Shown here one piece after another: positions 24,301 to 32,322 of a stretch of 64,000 nucleotides of DNA. The stretch comes from an uncultured Bacteroidia bacterium (lineage in GTDB: Bacteria > Bacteroidota > Bacteroidia > Bacteroidales > ML635J-15), in contig CADAXK010000010.1 in NCBI GenBank assembly GCA_902791865.1, positions 1-64,000 of the forward strand, read 5' to 3'. A program made the translations under genes and the position numbers. The first letter of the stretch is position 1, and each line of letters begins with the position of its first letter. A model generated the notes under the pieces. It saw only the letters and a list, made by a program, of their open reading frames with translations. It had not been told where the DNA came from and made no database searches.

Positions 24301-25591
24301 CGGTTTCGGTGTTTTCTGGTTTTGGCAATTTCACACGGATTTTCTTGATTCTACGTTCGTTAGATGCCGTTACGGTAAAATCGAAATCCTTGATGCTTAT
24401 GGTCTTGTCCTTGGCGGGGATTTCCTGATTTATTTCGAGCAACATTCCTGCAAGAGTTTCAGATTCTCCCTTGGTCTCCTGGAACAACTCATAGTCGACA
24501 TCCACTATCTTGCAGAAATCCACTATGCTGGTCTTGGCGTCAAACTCGTAAGTGCGGTCGTCAATCTTCTTGTACATGTCCTCATCGGTATCGAACTCAT
24601 CATGGATTTCGCCAACAAACTCCTCGAGAATATCCTCCAGAGTCACAATTCCGCTCACGCCGCCGTACTCGTCTATTACGATTGCAATATGCATCTTCTT
24701 CGACTGGAAATCGGACAGCAAATCGTTGATTTTCTTGGTCTCTGGAACGATAAAGTGCGGACGAATGAGTTTATGCCAGTCGAAATCGTGTTCATCCACA
24801 TGGGCAAGCACATCCTTTATGTAAAGGATTCCCATTATGTTGTCGAGATTGTCCTCGTAGATTGGAATGCGCGAAAAGCCCGATTCAACAATGTCGCCAA
24901 TGACCTTCGAGAATTTTGTATCGTACTCGATGGCGAAAACATCCACGCGCGAGGTCATTATTTCGCGGGCATCGAGAGACGAGGAATTTACAATGTCCTC
25001 AAGCATTTCGCGGTCATCCTTCAGATCGTCGGATGCGAGTTCTATGGCTTGCGACAAGTCCTCGATGCTGATTTCGGATGTATGCTTCTTCTGCAGGCGC
25101 TTCTTTACCGCATTTGTCGATTTTATGAGGATTATGCTGAACGGATAGCACAGAGGTTCCAATACTCGCAATGGATAAGCCATGATTTTTGAGATTGACA
25201 GCGGATATTTTGCTGCAAGAATCTTAGGAATCATTTCGCCAAACAGCAATATTACAAAGGTTATTACAACCGTCTGAAGCACGATGACAAGCACGGTATT
25301 CTCCATTGATGCAAAAAGTCTGTCGGAGAGAAAAGCCGTAATTATTACAATTGCAATATTGATGAAATTGTTGGCAACCAATATGGTTGCAAGCAATTTT
25401 TCGGGTTCGGAAAGCAATTTTGCAATAAGCTTACCTTTTGCCGTCTTTGATTTGCGGATTTTTTCACGGTCGTTTGCCGAGAGTCCGAAAAAACCTGTCT
25501 CGCTTGCCGAAACAAGTCCGGAGCATACGAGCAGAATTACCACAACGATAATTCCTATTATTGTCGATTGATTATAAGGGTCAGGGTCCAT
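24290..25591 (-). CDS. gldE: Gliding-motility-associated membrane protein GldE (CNNM/CorC family)
   Basis: A 433-aa membrane protein. Residues about 10-185 form the CNNM (DUF21) transmembrane domain (IIGIIVVVILLVCSGLVSAS, ETGFFGLSANDREKIR, VTFVILLFGEMIPKILA-like). About 205-320 form a CBS domain pair (ITSRVDVFAI-like, GFSRIPIYEDNLDNIMGILY, IDEYGGVSGIVTLEDILEEF). About 340-425 form the CorC_HlyC transporter-associated domain. GldE works with GldD in Flavobacterium; related CorC proteins move magnesium or cobalt. It overlaps gldD by 11 bases and follows ssb across an 81-base gap that contains a short palindrome (25605-25623). Confidence 0.9.
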   Translation of the reverse strand: MDPDPYNQSTIIGIIVVVILLVCSGLVSASETGFFGLSANDREKIRKSKTAKGKLIAKLLSEPEKLLATILVANNFINIAIVIITAFLSDRLFASMENTVLVIVLQTVVITFVILLFGEMIPKILAAKYPLSISKIMAYPLRVLEPLCYPFSIILIKSTNAVKKRLQKKHTSEISIEDLSQAIELASDDLKDDREMLEDIVNSSSLDAREIMTSRVDVFAIEYDTKFSKVIGDIVESGFSRIPIYEDNLDNIMGILYIKDVLAHVDEHDFDWHKLIRPHFIVPETKKINDLLSDFQSKKMHIAIVIDEYGGVSGIVTLEDILEEFVGEIHDEFDTDEDMYKKIDDRTYEFDAKTSIVDFCKIVDVDYELFQETKGESETLAGMLLEINQEIPAKDKTISIKDFDFTVTASNERRIKKIRVKLPKPENTETDEK

Positions 25592-25604
25592 TTTAATTTG
25601 AAGA

Positions 25605-25623
25605 GGCGTGTTTTAAACACGCC
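25605..25623. repeat. GGCGTGTTT palindrome followed by CGTACAA
   Basis: GGCGTGTTT (25605-25613) and AAACACGCC (25615-25623) form a 9-1-9 inverted repeat followed by CGTACAA. The TACAA tail places it with the other palindromes in the window. It lies in the 81-base gap between ssb and gldE. Confidence 0.65.
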
Positions 25624-25672
25624 CGTACAATATTATTAATCTGTCAATCAATACATTTATTAATGTTGTAAA

Positions 25673-26137
25673 TTAGAATGGCAAGTCATCTTCGGCGCTA
25701 TTTGGCTGGAAAGCTGGTGCCTCTGTTGCAGAATCCTGAGGTTGTGCAAAAGGTTCTGCTGCTGGTGCTGCCGGCTGTGTAGGCACTGCTGGCTGACCAT
25801 CGCGAGCCGATTTTGGTTCCATCATGCGAATTGTGTCGGCAAGTATTTCGGTAGTATAGTGGGTTGCATTGTCCTGCCCCTGCCAACTGCGAGTCTGCAA
25901 GCGACCTTCGAGATAAATGAGCATACCCTTGTCGAGATAGGTTTCGCAGAATTTTGCAAGATTTCTCCAAGCAACTATATTGTGCCACTCTGTATTTTCG
26001 TGCTTCTCACCGTCCTTTGTACGATATGGCTCGGTAGTAGCCATACGGAATGTTGCAACTGGTGTATCTTCCTTTACATAACGAATTTCGGGCTTTACTC
26101 CAAGCCTTCCAATGAGCATAACTTTGTTCAGGTACAT
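25673..26137 (-). CDS. ssb: Single-stranded DNA-binding protein
   Basis: A 154-aa protein. The first 110 residues form the SSB oligonucleotide-binding fold (MYLNKVMLIGRLGVKPEIRY, ATFRMATTEPYRTKDGEKHE, TEWHNIVAWRNLAKFCETYL, and THYTTEILADTIRMM). A flexible Pro/Ala/Gln-rich linker follows, then the acidic C-terminal tip EDDLPF that binds replication and repair proteins. It acts in the cytoplasm on replication and recombination intermediates. A candidate -7 TATCTTTG at 26155-26162 (minus strand) lies 18 bases upstream and may drive ssb, gldE, gldD and the phosphopantetheinyl transferase together. Confidence 0.95.
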   Translation of the reverse strand: MYLNKVMLIGRLGVKPEIRYVKEDTPVATFRMATTEPYRTKDGEKHENTEWHNIVAWRNLAKFCETYLDKGMLIYLEGRLQTRSWQGQDNATHYTTEILADTIRMMEPKSARDGQPAVPTQPAAPAAEPFAQPQDSATEAPAFQPNSAEDDLPF

Positions 26138-26154
26138 ATCAAAATAATTTTCTG

Positions 26155-26162
26155 CAAAGATA
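26155..26162 (-). promoter_or_regulatory. Candidate -7 element of the ssb-gldE-gldD operon
   Basis: On the minus strand this reads TATCTTTG. The predicted start lies about a dozen bases before the ssb ATG. The -33 position is occupied by TTTACGA-type repeat sequence without a clear TTTG. Confidence 0.45.
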
Positions 26163-26165
26163 AGG

Positions 26166-26470
26166 AATATTTACGATTTACGAAGTACGATTTACGATTG
26201 ATTTAGATTTATGGTTTAACTTCGTTGAGGGCTGCGCCGTTCTGGTTCAACGTTTAACGTTTAAGGTTTCAGGTTCATGGGCATTGACAGGCTAAAGCCC
26301 GTTTCTGGTTCAAGGTTCAAAGATTTGAAGATTTAGCTTACGCTGAGCTAAAGGTTGATAATTTGATGATTGTGGAGACGCAAAATTTTGCGTCTTTACA
26401 TGTATGTTACCGTGGATGATAAAATTGTAGCCTCGCAATGCATTGCGAGGCTACAGAATTGTTTCATTGT
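26166..26470. repeat. Intergenic mosaic of at least six repeat modules
   Basis: This gap reads in order: TTTACGATTTACGAAGTACG runs (26172-26199); GTTGAGGGCTGCGCCGTT (about 26223); CAACGTTTAACGTTTAAGG; a GGCTAAAGCCCGTTTCTGG module (about 26290); GGTTCAAAGATTTGAAG; GAGCTAAAGGTTGA (about 26345); AGACGCAAAATTTTGCGTCT (26376-26395); and a perfect 30-bp palindrome (26426-26455) with TGTAG and CTACA ends and a GCAATGCATTGC centre. Most of these occur in other gaps as well. No ORF is credible here. Confidence 0.8.
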
Positions 26471-26483
26471 ATTTCATCCCAGA

Positions 26484-26502
26484 CCCTGAAACAAGTTCAG
26501 GG
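26484..26502. repeat. CCCTGAA/TTCAGGG hairpin of a widespread bacterial repeat type
   Basis: CCCTGAA (26484-26490) and TTCAGGG (26496-26502) pair around ACAAG, so the minus strand reads CCCTGAACTTGTTTCAGGG. I recall very similar CTGAACTTGTTTCAG units as dispersed repeats in many Bacteroidetes and other genomes. It lies 20 bases beyond the stop of the 1,806-aa surface protein and may act as its terminator. Confidence 0.55.
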
Positions 26503-26521
26503 TAACATCAAGGGTAAATCA

Positions 26522-29500
26522 TTAATTCTTTACCACCTGCTTATTTATCACAAGTTCCTTCGTGCTAATCCTTACATTGTAAGTACCATTCGACAAGTTA
26601 TCAAGCTGGAGCATTGTCTCTTCGCTGCTGCCGTCGACACCAATAGTCTTTTGCATTACTATCCTGCCAAGCATGTCGTAAACCTCAATGCTGACTGTTG
26701 TTCCGCCAAAGTTTTCCATGTGGATTGTAAGATCGTTGTGGAACGGATTCGGGAAAACTTGAACATCAGGCTCTCCTTCTGCTTCGCTACAATTTGCAAC
26801 CACAATCTCGGATGCAGTGCGTGTACCGTCGTAGTCAACCTGAACGAGACGGTAGTAGTTGTCGCCACCGGCTGCGCTGTAGTCGGTATAATTGTAGTCA
26901 AGCTGTTCGATGCTGTTTCCTGCTCCTGCTACGCGAGCAATTTCGGTGAAGTTGATTGCATCGTCGGAACGCTCGATGATGAAATAATCGTTGTTGCGCT
27001 CGGTAGCAGTTGTCCATTCAAGGTTGACATATCTGCCATTGCAAGCAGCTGTGAACGACATAAGCTCGATTGGAAGTATGGTGTTGTGGTCGATAGAACC
27101 TAGTGAAAGAATCTTGCCGTATGTTGACCTTGTAGCTGGCAGAGTAACATCCACCGATATTGTTCCATGCAGTCCTTCAGAAACACTCTGGCTACCACCA
27201 CCAACATTCTCCCAGCAAGAGCCGTTCCAGAATGCGCCATATATGTCGGCAGCATCGTATGTTACAGTATGTTCATTGAAATGAGCGTCTCCACTCTTTG
27301 CAGAAACAGTCAATGTAGCATTGAGCGGCGCTGTTGAGGCAACATTCCAGTACTCCAAGTTGCTTACATGGTCGAAGCGAGGATCGTTACCATCGCAGTT
27401 ATTATTTGGATTCCACCAACGGGGATACTCGCTCTCATCGAAACCTTCAGAATTGTGGAAATAGCGCACCGAAACATTTGAGGCGTTGCTCAACACCTTT
27501 ATCTTGCCAAGGACATTGGTCTGACCAGTTGGGAAAGTGAAGCCGTTAGCATTGCCTGCCTTTGTTACTGATCCATCCACAAAGCTATAAAATGTCATTT
27601 CATCGGCATTTTCAACGCTTGAATTTTCGCCAAAAGTAACATCGCCCTCAACATTGCCGTTGATAAATGTAGCATCGCCAGTTATCGTCATGCTTCCGCG
27701 AGGAACTATATCACCACCGCGGTTGTTGAAGCTAACATTAGCTAGCGTGATGTCGTTGCTGATGACCTGGTCGTCTCCTGATTCTGTTCCGCTGAATACG
27801 ACATTTCCATTTGCTACCAAAGTTCCGATATTGTCGAGGTTACCTGTAATATTCAAGGTCTTGCCGGCAGGAACCGTGAGGTTTGCTCCACTGGCAATAG
27901 TTATATCGTGGGCATTTGCTTCGTCTGTCTGCAACGGCCAGTTTGTCTTCACGCACTGTGAAGGACCGATGTATATGTTATGCTCCTCTGTTGGCATCTC
28001 CGTAGCAATCGAGTATCCATTGTTGTATACATACCAGTTGGATGCTGTATTCCAATCGGTAGAAGTACCTTTCCATATATAGTCGTACGAAGATACATTA
28101 GGAACAACAGGAGTATTTATAGTGATTGCAAATTCTTTGGGTTGGGCACAGGTGGAAGGATCCGGAGTGAAGGTAAGATGATCATTCAATGCAGAAGTTG
28201 TATAGGTTGTTCCTGACACATAACCTGTAATCGCTTCCCAAGAACCAGATATAAGCACATCGGCCGAATTTCTGGTTGGCAGTACAATTTGGTCGCCAGG
28301 GCAAAGATCACCGAAGGTGAAATCCACAATAGGTTCCCATATTGCGTACATGTATTCCGGTGAACCGTATTTGTCGGCTGCTACGCTTGCAACTGCATTA
28401 GTATAGGTCGATTCCTTATAAAATGCTCCGTTGTAGAACAAGAAGTTTGGATTACAGTCGGTGATAGTAGCACCCGACTCGTTTGACCTGTACCATCCCA
28501 TGAAATTGTAGCCCGTGCGAGTAGGTACTGGAGGATTAACTGCCACATTGATACCCAAATCTGGTGAGCTGGTGCTTGATCCGTCAATCTGAACTGTATT
28601 AGTGCCATCGTTCCAGAACCATTCAATAAAGGTATGTTCGGGCTGCTCAACGTCTACATACTCGGCACGAAGCTTTATAGTGTAGATTGCCCTGAAAATA
28701 GTGTATGCAGGATCTGGTGCTGTTAGTCCTTCCGTATCAAAAGGACCTCCAGTATATTCTTCTTCGTTTGAATTATACCATGCTGCGCCATGCATTTTTG
28801 CATCTCTCTTTCGTACCAGAAAAGTAGTTCCCGGGTATATGTCAATGTCTGAATCTACAAATTCATCGCCATTCCAATGCTGCAGTACCCAATGTGAAAA
28901 TTCCTTGGTTGCATGCGAAGATGCGTGACCTACTATAGCATAGGCATTGTCCTGGTATAATTTTGAATCTGTTGGCGCGTTATCGCCATCGCCATCATCA
29001 TATATCACTTCGATACCAATAGCGCCACGCAATATTGCACGCCACTTGCCGTAAAGGTCAAATTTCTTGGTAATCCAGAAACGGTCTCTTTCTGAAAACT
29101 CTCCAGTTCTTTCATCATAACTGTAAGAATCGCTGTTATATCCAGGACCAGCAGTTCCATCTGGATATGGACTATCACTTTCAATATTGCCCCATTTGTC
29201 CATCACATCCGTCTTATCAGTTTTGTCGTAAGGGGTTGTAACCGTTGTTTCGTTCAGCGGACTGGCCTCTTCGTTGAAAGCATACCTAAAATCCTCGTCG
29301 GTGTACCAGCCCACAAACTCATAGTCGGCACGACGGCCTGTAGGTGTACTGACTTTATCTCCATAATTGATACGGAAATTCATTGCTTGTTCGTCCGAAC
29401 CCCAGTTTAGAGAGATGTCTTCGGCATCTACATTGGGGTGCAGGAATACACGGTACTGGATTTGACGCCACTTGGCATATACGGTAATACCACCTTCAGG

Positions 29501-31942
29501 CATAGTTGTGAATACGAACGGACGCGTACAGGTTTTATCGGCATACCAACCCTCGAACACATAGCCATCAGGAATATGACTGGGGTCAGGATTATGACTG
29601 TTGTATGAACTTATATCCTTACCGTATGCAATACCCGATTCAGTTTCTATCTGAGTACCGCCATCGGTACGAAGATTGTTGTTATTACCATCATAATAGG
29701 CTCCATTCATATAGTTGATGGTGTAAGATCTACGGGTATAGTAAAATTTAATAGTGTAACGATTTCCTGAATTAAGGCTAACTGTTCCACCCGAACCATA
29801 GCGAGGATCAGAAGTCAATTTATCATATCCTAAAATTTCAATGAAATCTTCTGATTCGGTTGAATTAAGACTAAGACCACCATTCGAAGATATTTGCACA
29901 TGCTGATGCTCGTCAAAATATCTTCCTTGATACTGGATGCCTGTAGAACCTAAAGCCTCTGTGTAATAATACATGTGAATTGTTATTCCAGAACCAAATA
30001 ATTTTGCATGGAATACAGTATTCTCTTCTCGCATAGCATCTAGAGAAGGAACGCTACCTGAGGTGAAAATACGACTACTTTGCGGTTCCCACACATATCC
30101 TGTATAGTCAACACCATTGGTGCCTTGTATTGGGAAATAGGTTGATATATCCTGTTGATATAAAGCGTTGATGGTCTTGATGTCGTGCCAACCATAATTT
30201 GATGTCCTTGTGTAACGGGTACCAGTGTAACGAGTGTTTCCATAGTACCATTTAGTACCAGACTTTGTCAACTGTACATATTCACCATTTACCAAACCAT
30301 ATTGTGTCCCAGAATTAGAGGTGGTTGGAGTATAGGTATATTCAGTTGTTTCTGCTTGGAAATGCAGCGTATATTCATTTCTACCATAATATATATTCAG
30401 AACGGCATTGCCTTCGGTCTTTATTAGCACATTCTGGTCAAGGCTATCAAGATGAAAACCAGTATATTGCTTATTGACATTGTTTACTCTCGCGTAGCTG
30501 TTGATGCTACCAGTACCGTTAGGAGCAGTAACCGTACTAATACGACTACCCACACTGCCTTCTGGCAAATCTGTTATAATATCACCAAAATCGTAACCAG
30601 TTCCAGATACATTCTGTTTCCAAATAATAATGGCATATTTGGCTGTTTCTCTAGCACTCCACTTTGCATAAACAAGTGTATCTTGGGAAAGTTCACCACC
30701 AAATACAAATTCGGTACCAGTGGGAACACCTTCATCTGTCTCAGGAGCACCAGTCCACCAGCCCTCAAAGGTATATCCGTTTCTTCTCATAACCAGTGTT
30801 GGTTCCTCTGTAACTTCACCTTGCCTAATAAAGTCGGCAGCCTTATAGGTTGCGCCCTTGCCATTCTCTTTGTAAATAAGCCAGTGACCTTCGGAAACAT
30901 TAACCCTAAAATTCACATCGCCAGTTATACCTATTTCTGTACTATTGGTATAATTAAAGAAATCATCGTTATGTCCAACGATATGGTCTCCGTCGGAACG
31001 GGAATTTACCAGCCATCCCTCAAAGTTCTGGGTGGAGGAAGCTGGAGTGTATAAGGCATTTACAGAATAATTCATAGCAGAATTGTCGGCATCTGCACGG
31101 AAAGGCATCACATCGGTATGCAGAACAGATTCATTTTCGGCCAGATATGTAACCGAATAGTGCTTGAAAAGCATAGCGTAGAAATCTACCGTTGTTCCGT
31201 CTTCTACGCCGTCGTTAAGGAGTTCAGCAATATATGTGCGGATATCATCAAATGTCATAGTGTTTGAGATATTTTCTGCATCGTAATCCTCGATGTCTAT
31301 CCAGCCCATGCAATCAACACCGTCAGCAGGAGTCCCTATGCCAGGATTGTAAACTATACGGTTGAAGTCGCCCTGGGTTAGGTCGAGTTTCTTAACATAT
31401 ATCGTCACAACTGAGCCATCTGCCTGATGAAGGTTCACCTTTAAGCGTGCATAATCGCCAGCCTGAGCCACAATATAAACCGAGAAAGAGTGTGCTGGGA
31501 AGGTTATTTTGCCGTTTTCGGAAGCCACGGTTGCCACGAACTCAAGTCCGTTTGCGCCTTCGTGGTAAATGTCGAGCAACTGTCCATCGGCAAAGTTTGT
31601 GTTTTCCATCGAAACCATAGCTGGCTGTTCGGGTTCTGGCTGCCACTCACGACCATCCTTGGTGATGTCGATGTCGTAGGCGCAATAGAGCTGCTTGCCG
31701 TTCGGCGAAATTCGCTCTACGGGAGTAGCGCTAACCGATGCATCGTCAACACCACGCACTTCCAATACCAGAGAACCGGACTTGGAAATCTCGCTTTCTA
31801 CCGTAACTTTTGCTTGTGCCAACGCCGTGCCGCCAGAGAGAAGGCAAAGGAAAATCAACATTACAATGGAACTTGACCTACCATTGTACCCACATACTTT
31901 TACGCCATGCGAAAACGCACGAACAACATTAGAAACAAACAT
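26522..31942 (-). CDS. T9SS-exported InlB-repeat surface protein, paralogue 1
   Basis: A 1,806-aa protein from the ATG at 31940-31942. A long-headed signal peptide (hydrophobic part SSIVMLIFLCLLSGGTALAQ) is followed by an unrecognised N-terminal region (to about nt 31280). About five Listeria-Bacteroides (InlB B-type) repeats follow, marked by FEGWLV, FEGWWTG, FEGWYADKT, FVGWYTDEDF and FMGWYRS, with linking beta-rich domains to about nt 28370. The C-terminal third (about nt 28090-26820) is a block shared with the two neighbours, ending in LPIELMSFTAACNGR and NNDYFIIERSDD. The last 80 residues are a T9SS type A sorting domain (VFPNPFHNDLTIHMENFGG, VYDMLGRIVMQKTIG, GTYNVRISTKELVINKQVV). It should be displayed on the outer surface; adhesion is likely. 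Confidence 0.85.
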   Translation of the reverse strand: MFVSNVVRAFSHGVKVCGYNGRSSSIVMLIFLCLLSGGTALAQAKVTVESEISKSGSLVLEVRGVDDASVSATPVERISPNGKQLYCAYDIDITKDGREWQPEPEQPAMVSMENTNFADGQLLDIYHEGANGLEFVATVASENGKITFPAHSFSVYIVAQAGDYARLKVNLHQADGSVVTIYVKKLDLTQGDFNRIVYNPGIGTPADGVDCMGWIDIEDYDAENISNTMTFDDIRTYIAELLNDGVEDGTTVDFYAMLFKHYSVTYLAENESVLHTDVMPFRADADNSAMNYSVNALYTPASSTQNFEGWLVNSRSDGDHIVGHNDDFFNYTNSTEIGITGDVNFRVNVSEGHWLIYKENGKGATYKAADFIRQGEVTEEPTLVMRRNGYTFEGWWTGAPETDEGVPTGTEFVFGGELSQDTLVYAKWSARETAKYAIIIWKQNVSGTGYDFGDIITDLPEGSVGSRISTVTAPNGTGSINSYARVNNVNKQYTGFHLDSLDQNVLIKTEGNAVLNIYYGRNEYTLHFQAETTEYTYTPTTSNSGTQYGLVNGEYVQLTKSGTKWYYGNTRYTGTRYTRTSNYGWHDIKTINALYQQDISTYFPIQGTNGVDYTGYVWEPQSSRIFTSGSVPSLDAMREENTVFHAKLFGSGITIHMYYYTEALGSTGIQYQGRYFDEHQHVQISSNGGLSLNSTESEDFIEILGYDKLTSDPRYGSGGTVSLNSGNRYTIKFYYTRRSYTINYMNGAYYDGNNNNLRTDGGTQIETESGIAYGKDISSYNSHNPDPSHIPDGYVFEGWYADKTCTRPFVFTTMPEGGITVYAKWRQIQYRVFLHPNVDAEDISLNWGSDEQAMNFRINYGDKVSTPTGRRADYEFVGWYTDEDFRYAFNEEASPLNETTVTTPYDKTDKTDVMDKWGNIESDSPYPDGTAGPGYNSDSYSYDERTGEFSERDRFWITKKFDLYGKWRAILRGAIGIEVIYDDGDGDNAPTDSKLYQDNAYAIVGHASSHATKEFSHWVLQHWNGDEFVDSDIDIYPGTTFLVRKRDAKMHGAAWYNSNEEEYTGGPFDTEGLTAPDPAYTIFRAIYTIKLRAEYVDVEQPEHTFIEWFWNDGTNTVQIDGSSTSSPDLGINVAVNPPVPTRTGYNFMGWYRSNESGATITDCNPNFLFYNGAFYKESTYTNAVASVAADKYGSPEYMYAIWEPIVDFTFGDLCPGDQIVLPTRNSADVLISGSWEAITGYVSGTTYTTSALNDHLTFTPDPSTCAQPKEFAITINTPVVPNVSSYDYIWKGTSTDWNTASNWYVYNNGYSIATEMPTEEHNIYIGPSQCVKTNWPLQTDEANAHDITIASGANLTVPAGKTLNITGNLDNIGTLVANGNVVFSGTESGDDQVISNDITLANVSFNNRGGDIVPRGSMTITGDATFINGNVEGDVTFGENSSVENADEMTFYSFVDGSVTKAGNANGFTFPTGQTNVLGKIKVLSNASNVSVRYFHNSEGFDESEYPRWWNPNNNCDGNDPRFDHVSNLEYWNVASTAPLNATLTVSAKSGDAHFNEHTVTYDAADIYGAFWNGSCWENVGGGSQSVSEGLHGTISVDVTLPATRSTYGKILSLGSIDHNTILPIELMSFTAACNGRYVNLEWTTATERNNDYFIIERSDDAINFTEIARVAGAGNSIEQLDYNYTDYSAAGGDNYYRLVQVDYDGTRTASEIVVANCSEAEGEPDVQVFPNPFHNDLTIHMENFGGTTVSIEVYDMLGRIVMQKTIGVDGSSEETMLQLDNLSNGTYNVRISTKELVINKQVVKN

Positions 31943-32008
31943 ACTTTTACCTATTACGCATAAAGTTAAAATCCGATAATCACACACAACGCTGATTATC
32001 AAGTTTTT

Positions 32009-32035
32009 AGTTTGATTCTATGGTAGAATCAAACT
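32009..32035. repeat. Perfect 12-bp inverted repeat upstream of paralogue 1
   Basis: AGTTTGATTCTA (32009-32020) and TAGAATCAAACT (32024-32035) are exact complements around TGG. No T-run follows on either strand, so it is more like an operator or 5-prime leader structure than a terminator. A second inverted repeat, GATAATC/GATTATC, lies between it and the gene (31975-32000). The 380-base gap 31943-32322 otherwise shows only the element at 32221-32318. Confidence 0.6.
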
Positions 32036-32220
32036 TGGTGCGAATATACGATAAATTAGTACCTTGTCAAATATATGATTTAGCCAGCATTTAACTATTA
32101 TACAAAGAAAAAGTTACTGCACAAAAAAAGCCTTACATATAATACTTTGTTGTCATTTTTTTGCAAAGATTAGAGAACGAGGAATCGCGCATGGCTATTG
32201 GGATCTGGTTGTATACGTGG

Positions 32221-32318
32221 CAGTATTTTTTGGCCCCCATCTCCCATCCCATCCTTAAGGCCGTTAAAGGCCTTAATGTCTTTAACGCAGATGGGATGGG
32301 AGATGGGGCAAAATACTG
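32221..32318. repeat. Structured hairpin element, copy 2 (98 bp, long purine/pyrimidine arms)
   Basis: Two nested arm pairs are perfect complements: CAGTATTTT (32221-32229) with AAAATACTG (32310-32318), and a 19-bp arm starting CCCCATCTCCC (32235-32253) with its complement (32290-32308). Inside, TTAAGGCCGTTAAAGGCCTT and AATGTCTTTAACGC match the core of the element at 22896-22955 on the opposite strand. It ends 4 bases before the stop codon of paralogue 2. Confidence 0.75.
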
Positions 32319-32322
32319 AGTG

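Noticed and set aside
26138..26521. tRNA or small RNA gene in the larger gaps
   Set aside because: No cloverleaf, TTCGAATC-like T-loop or CCA-adjacent acceptor could be found; the gaps are explained by repeat modules.
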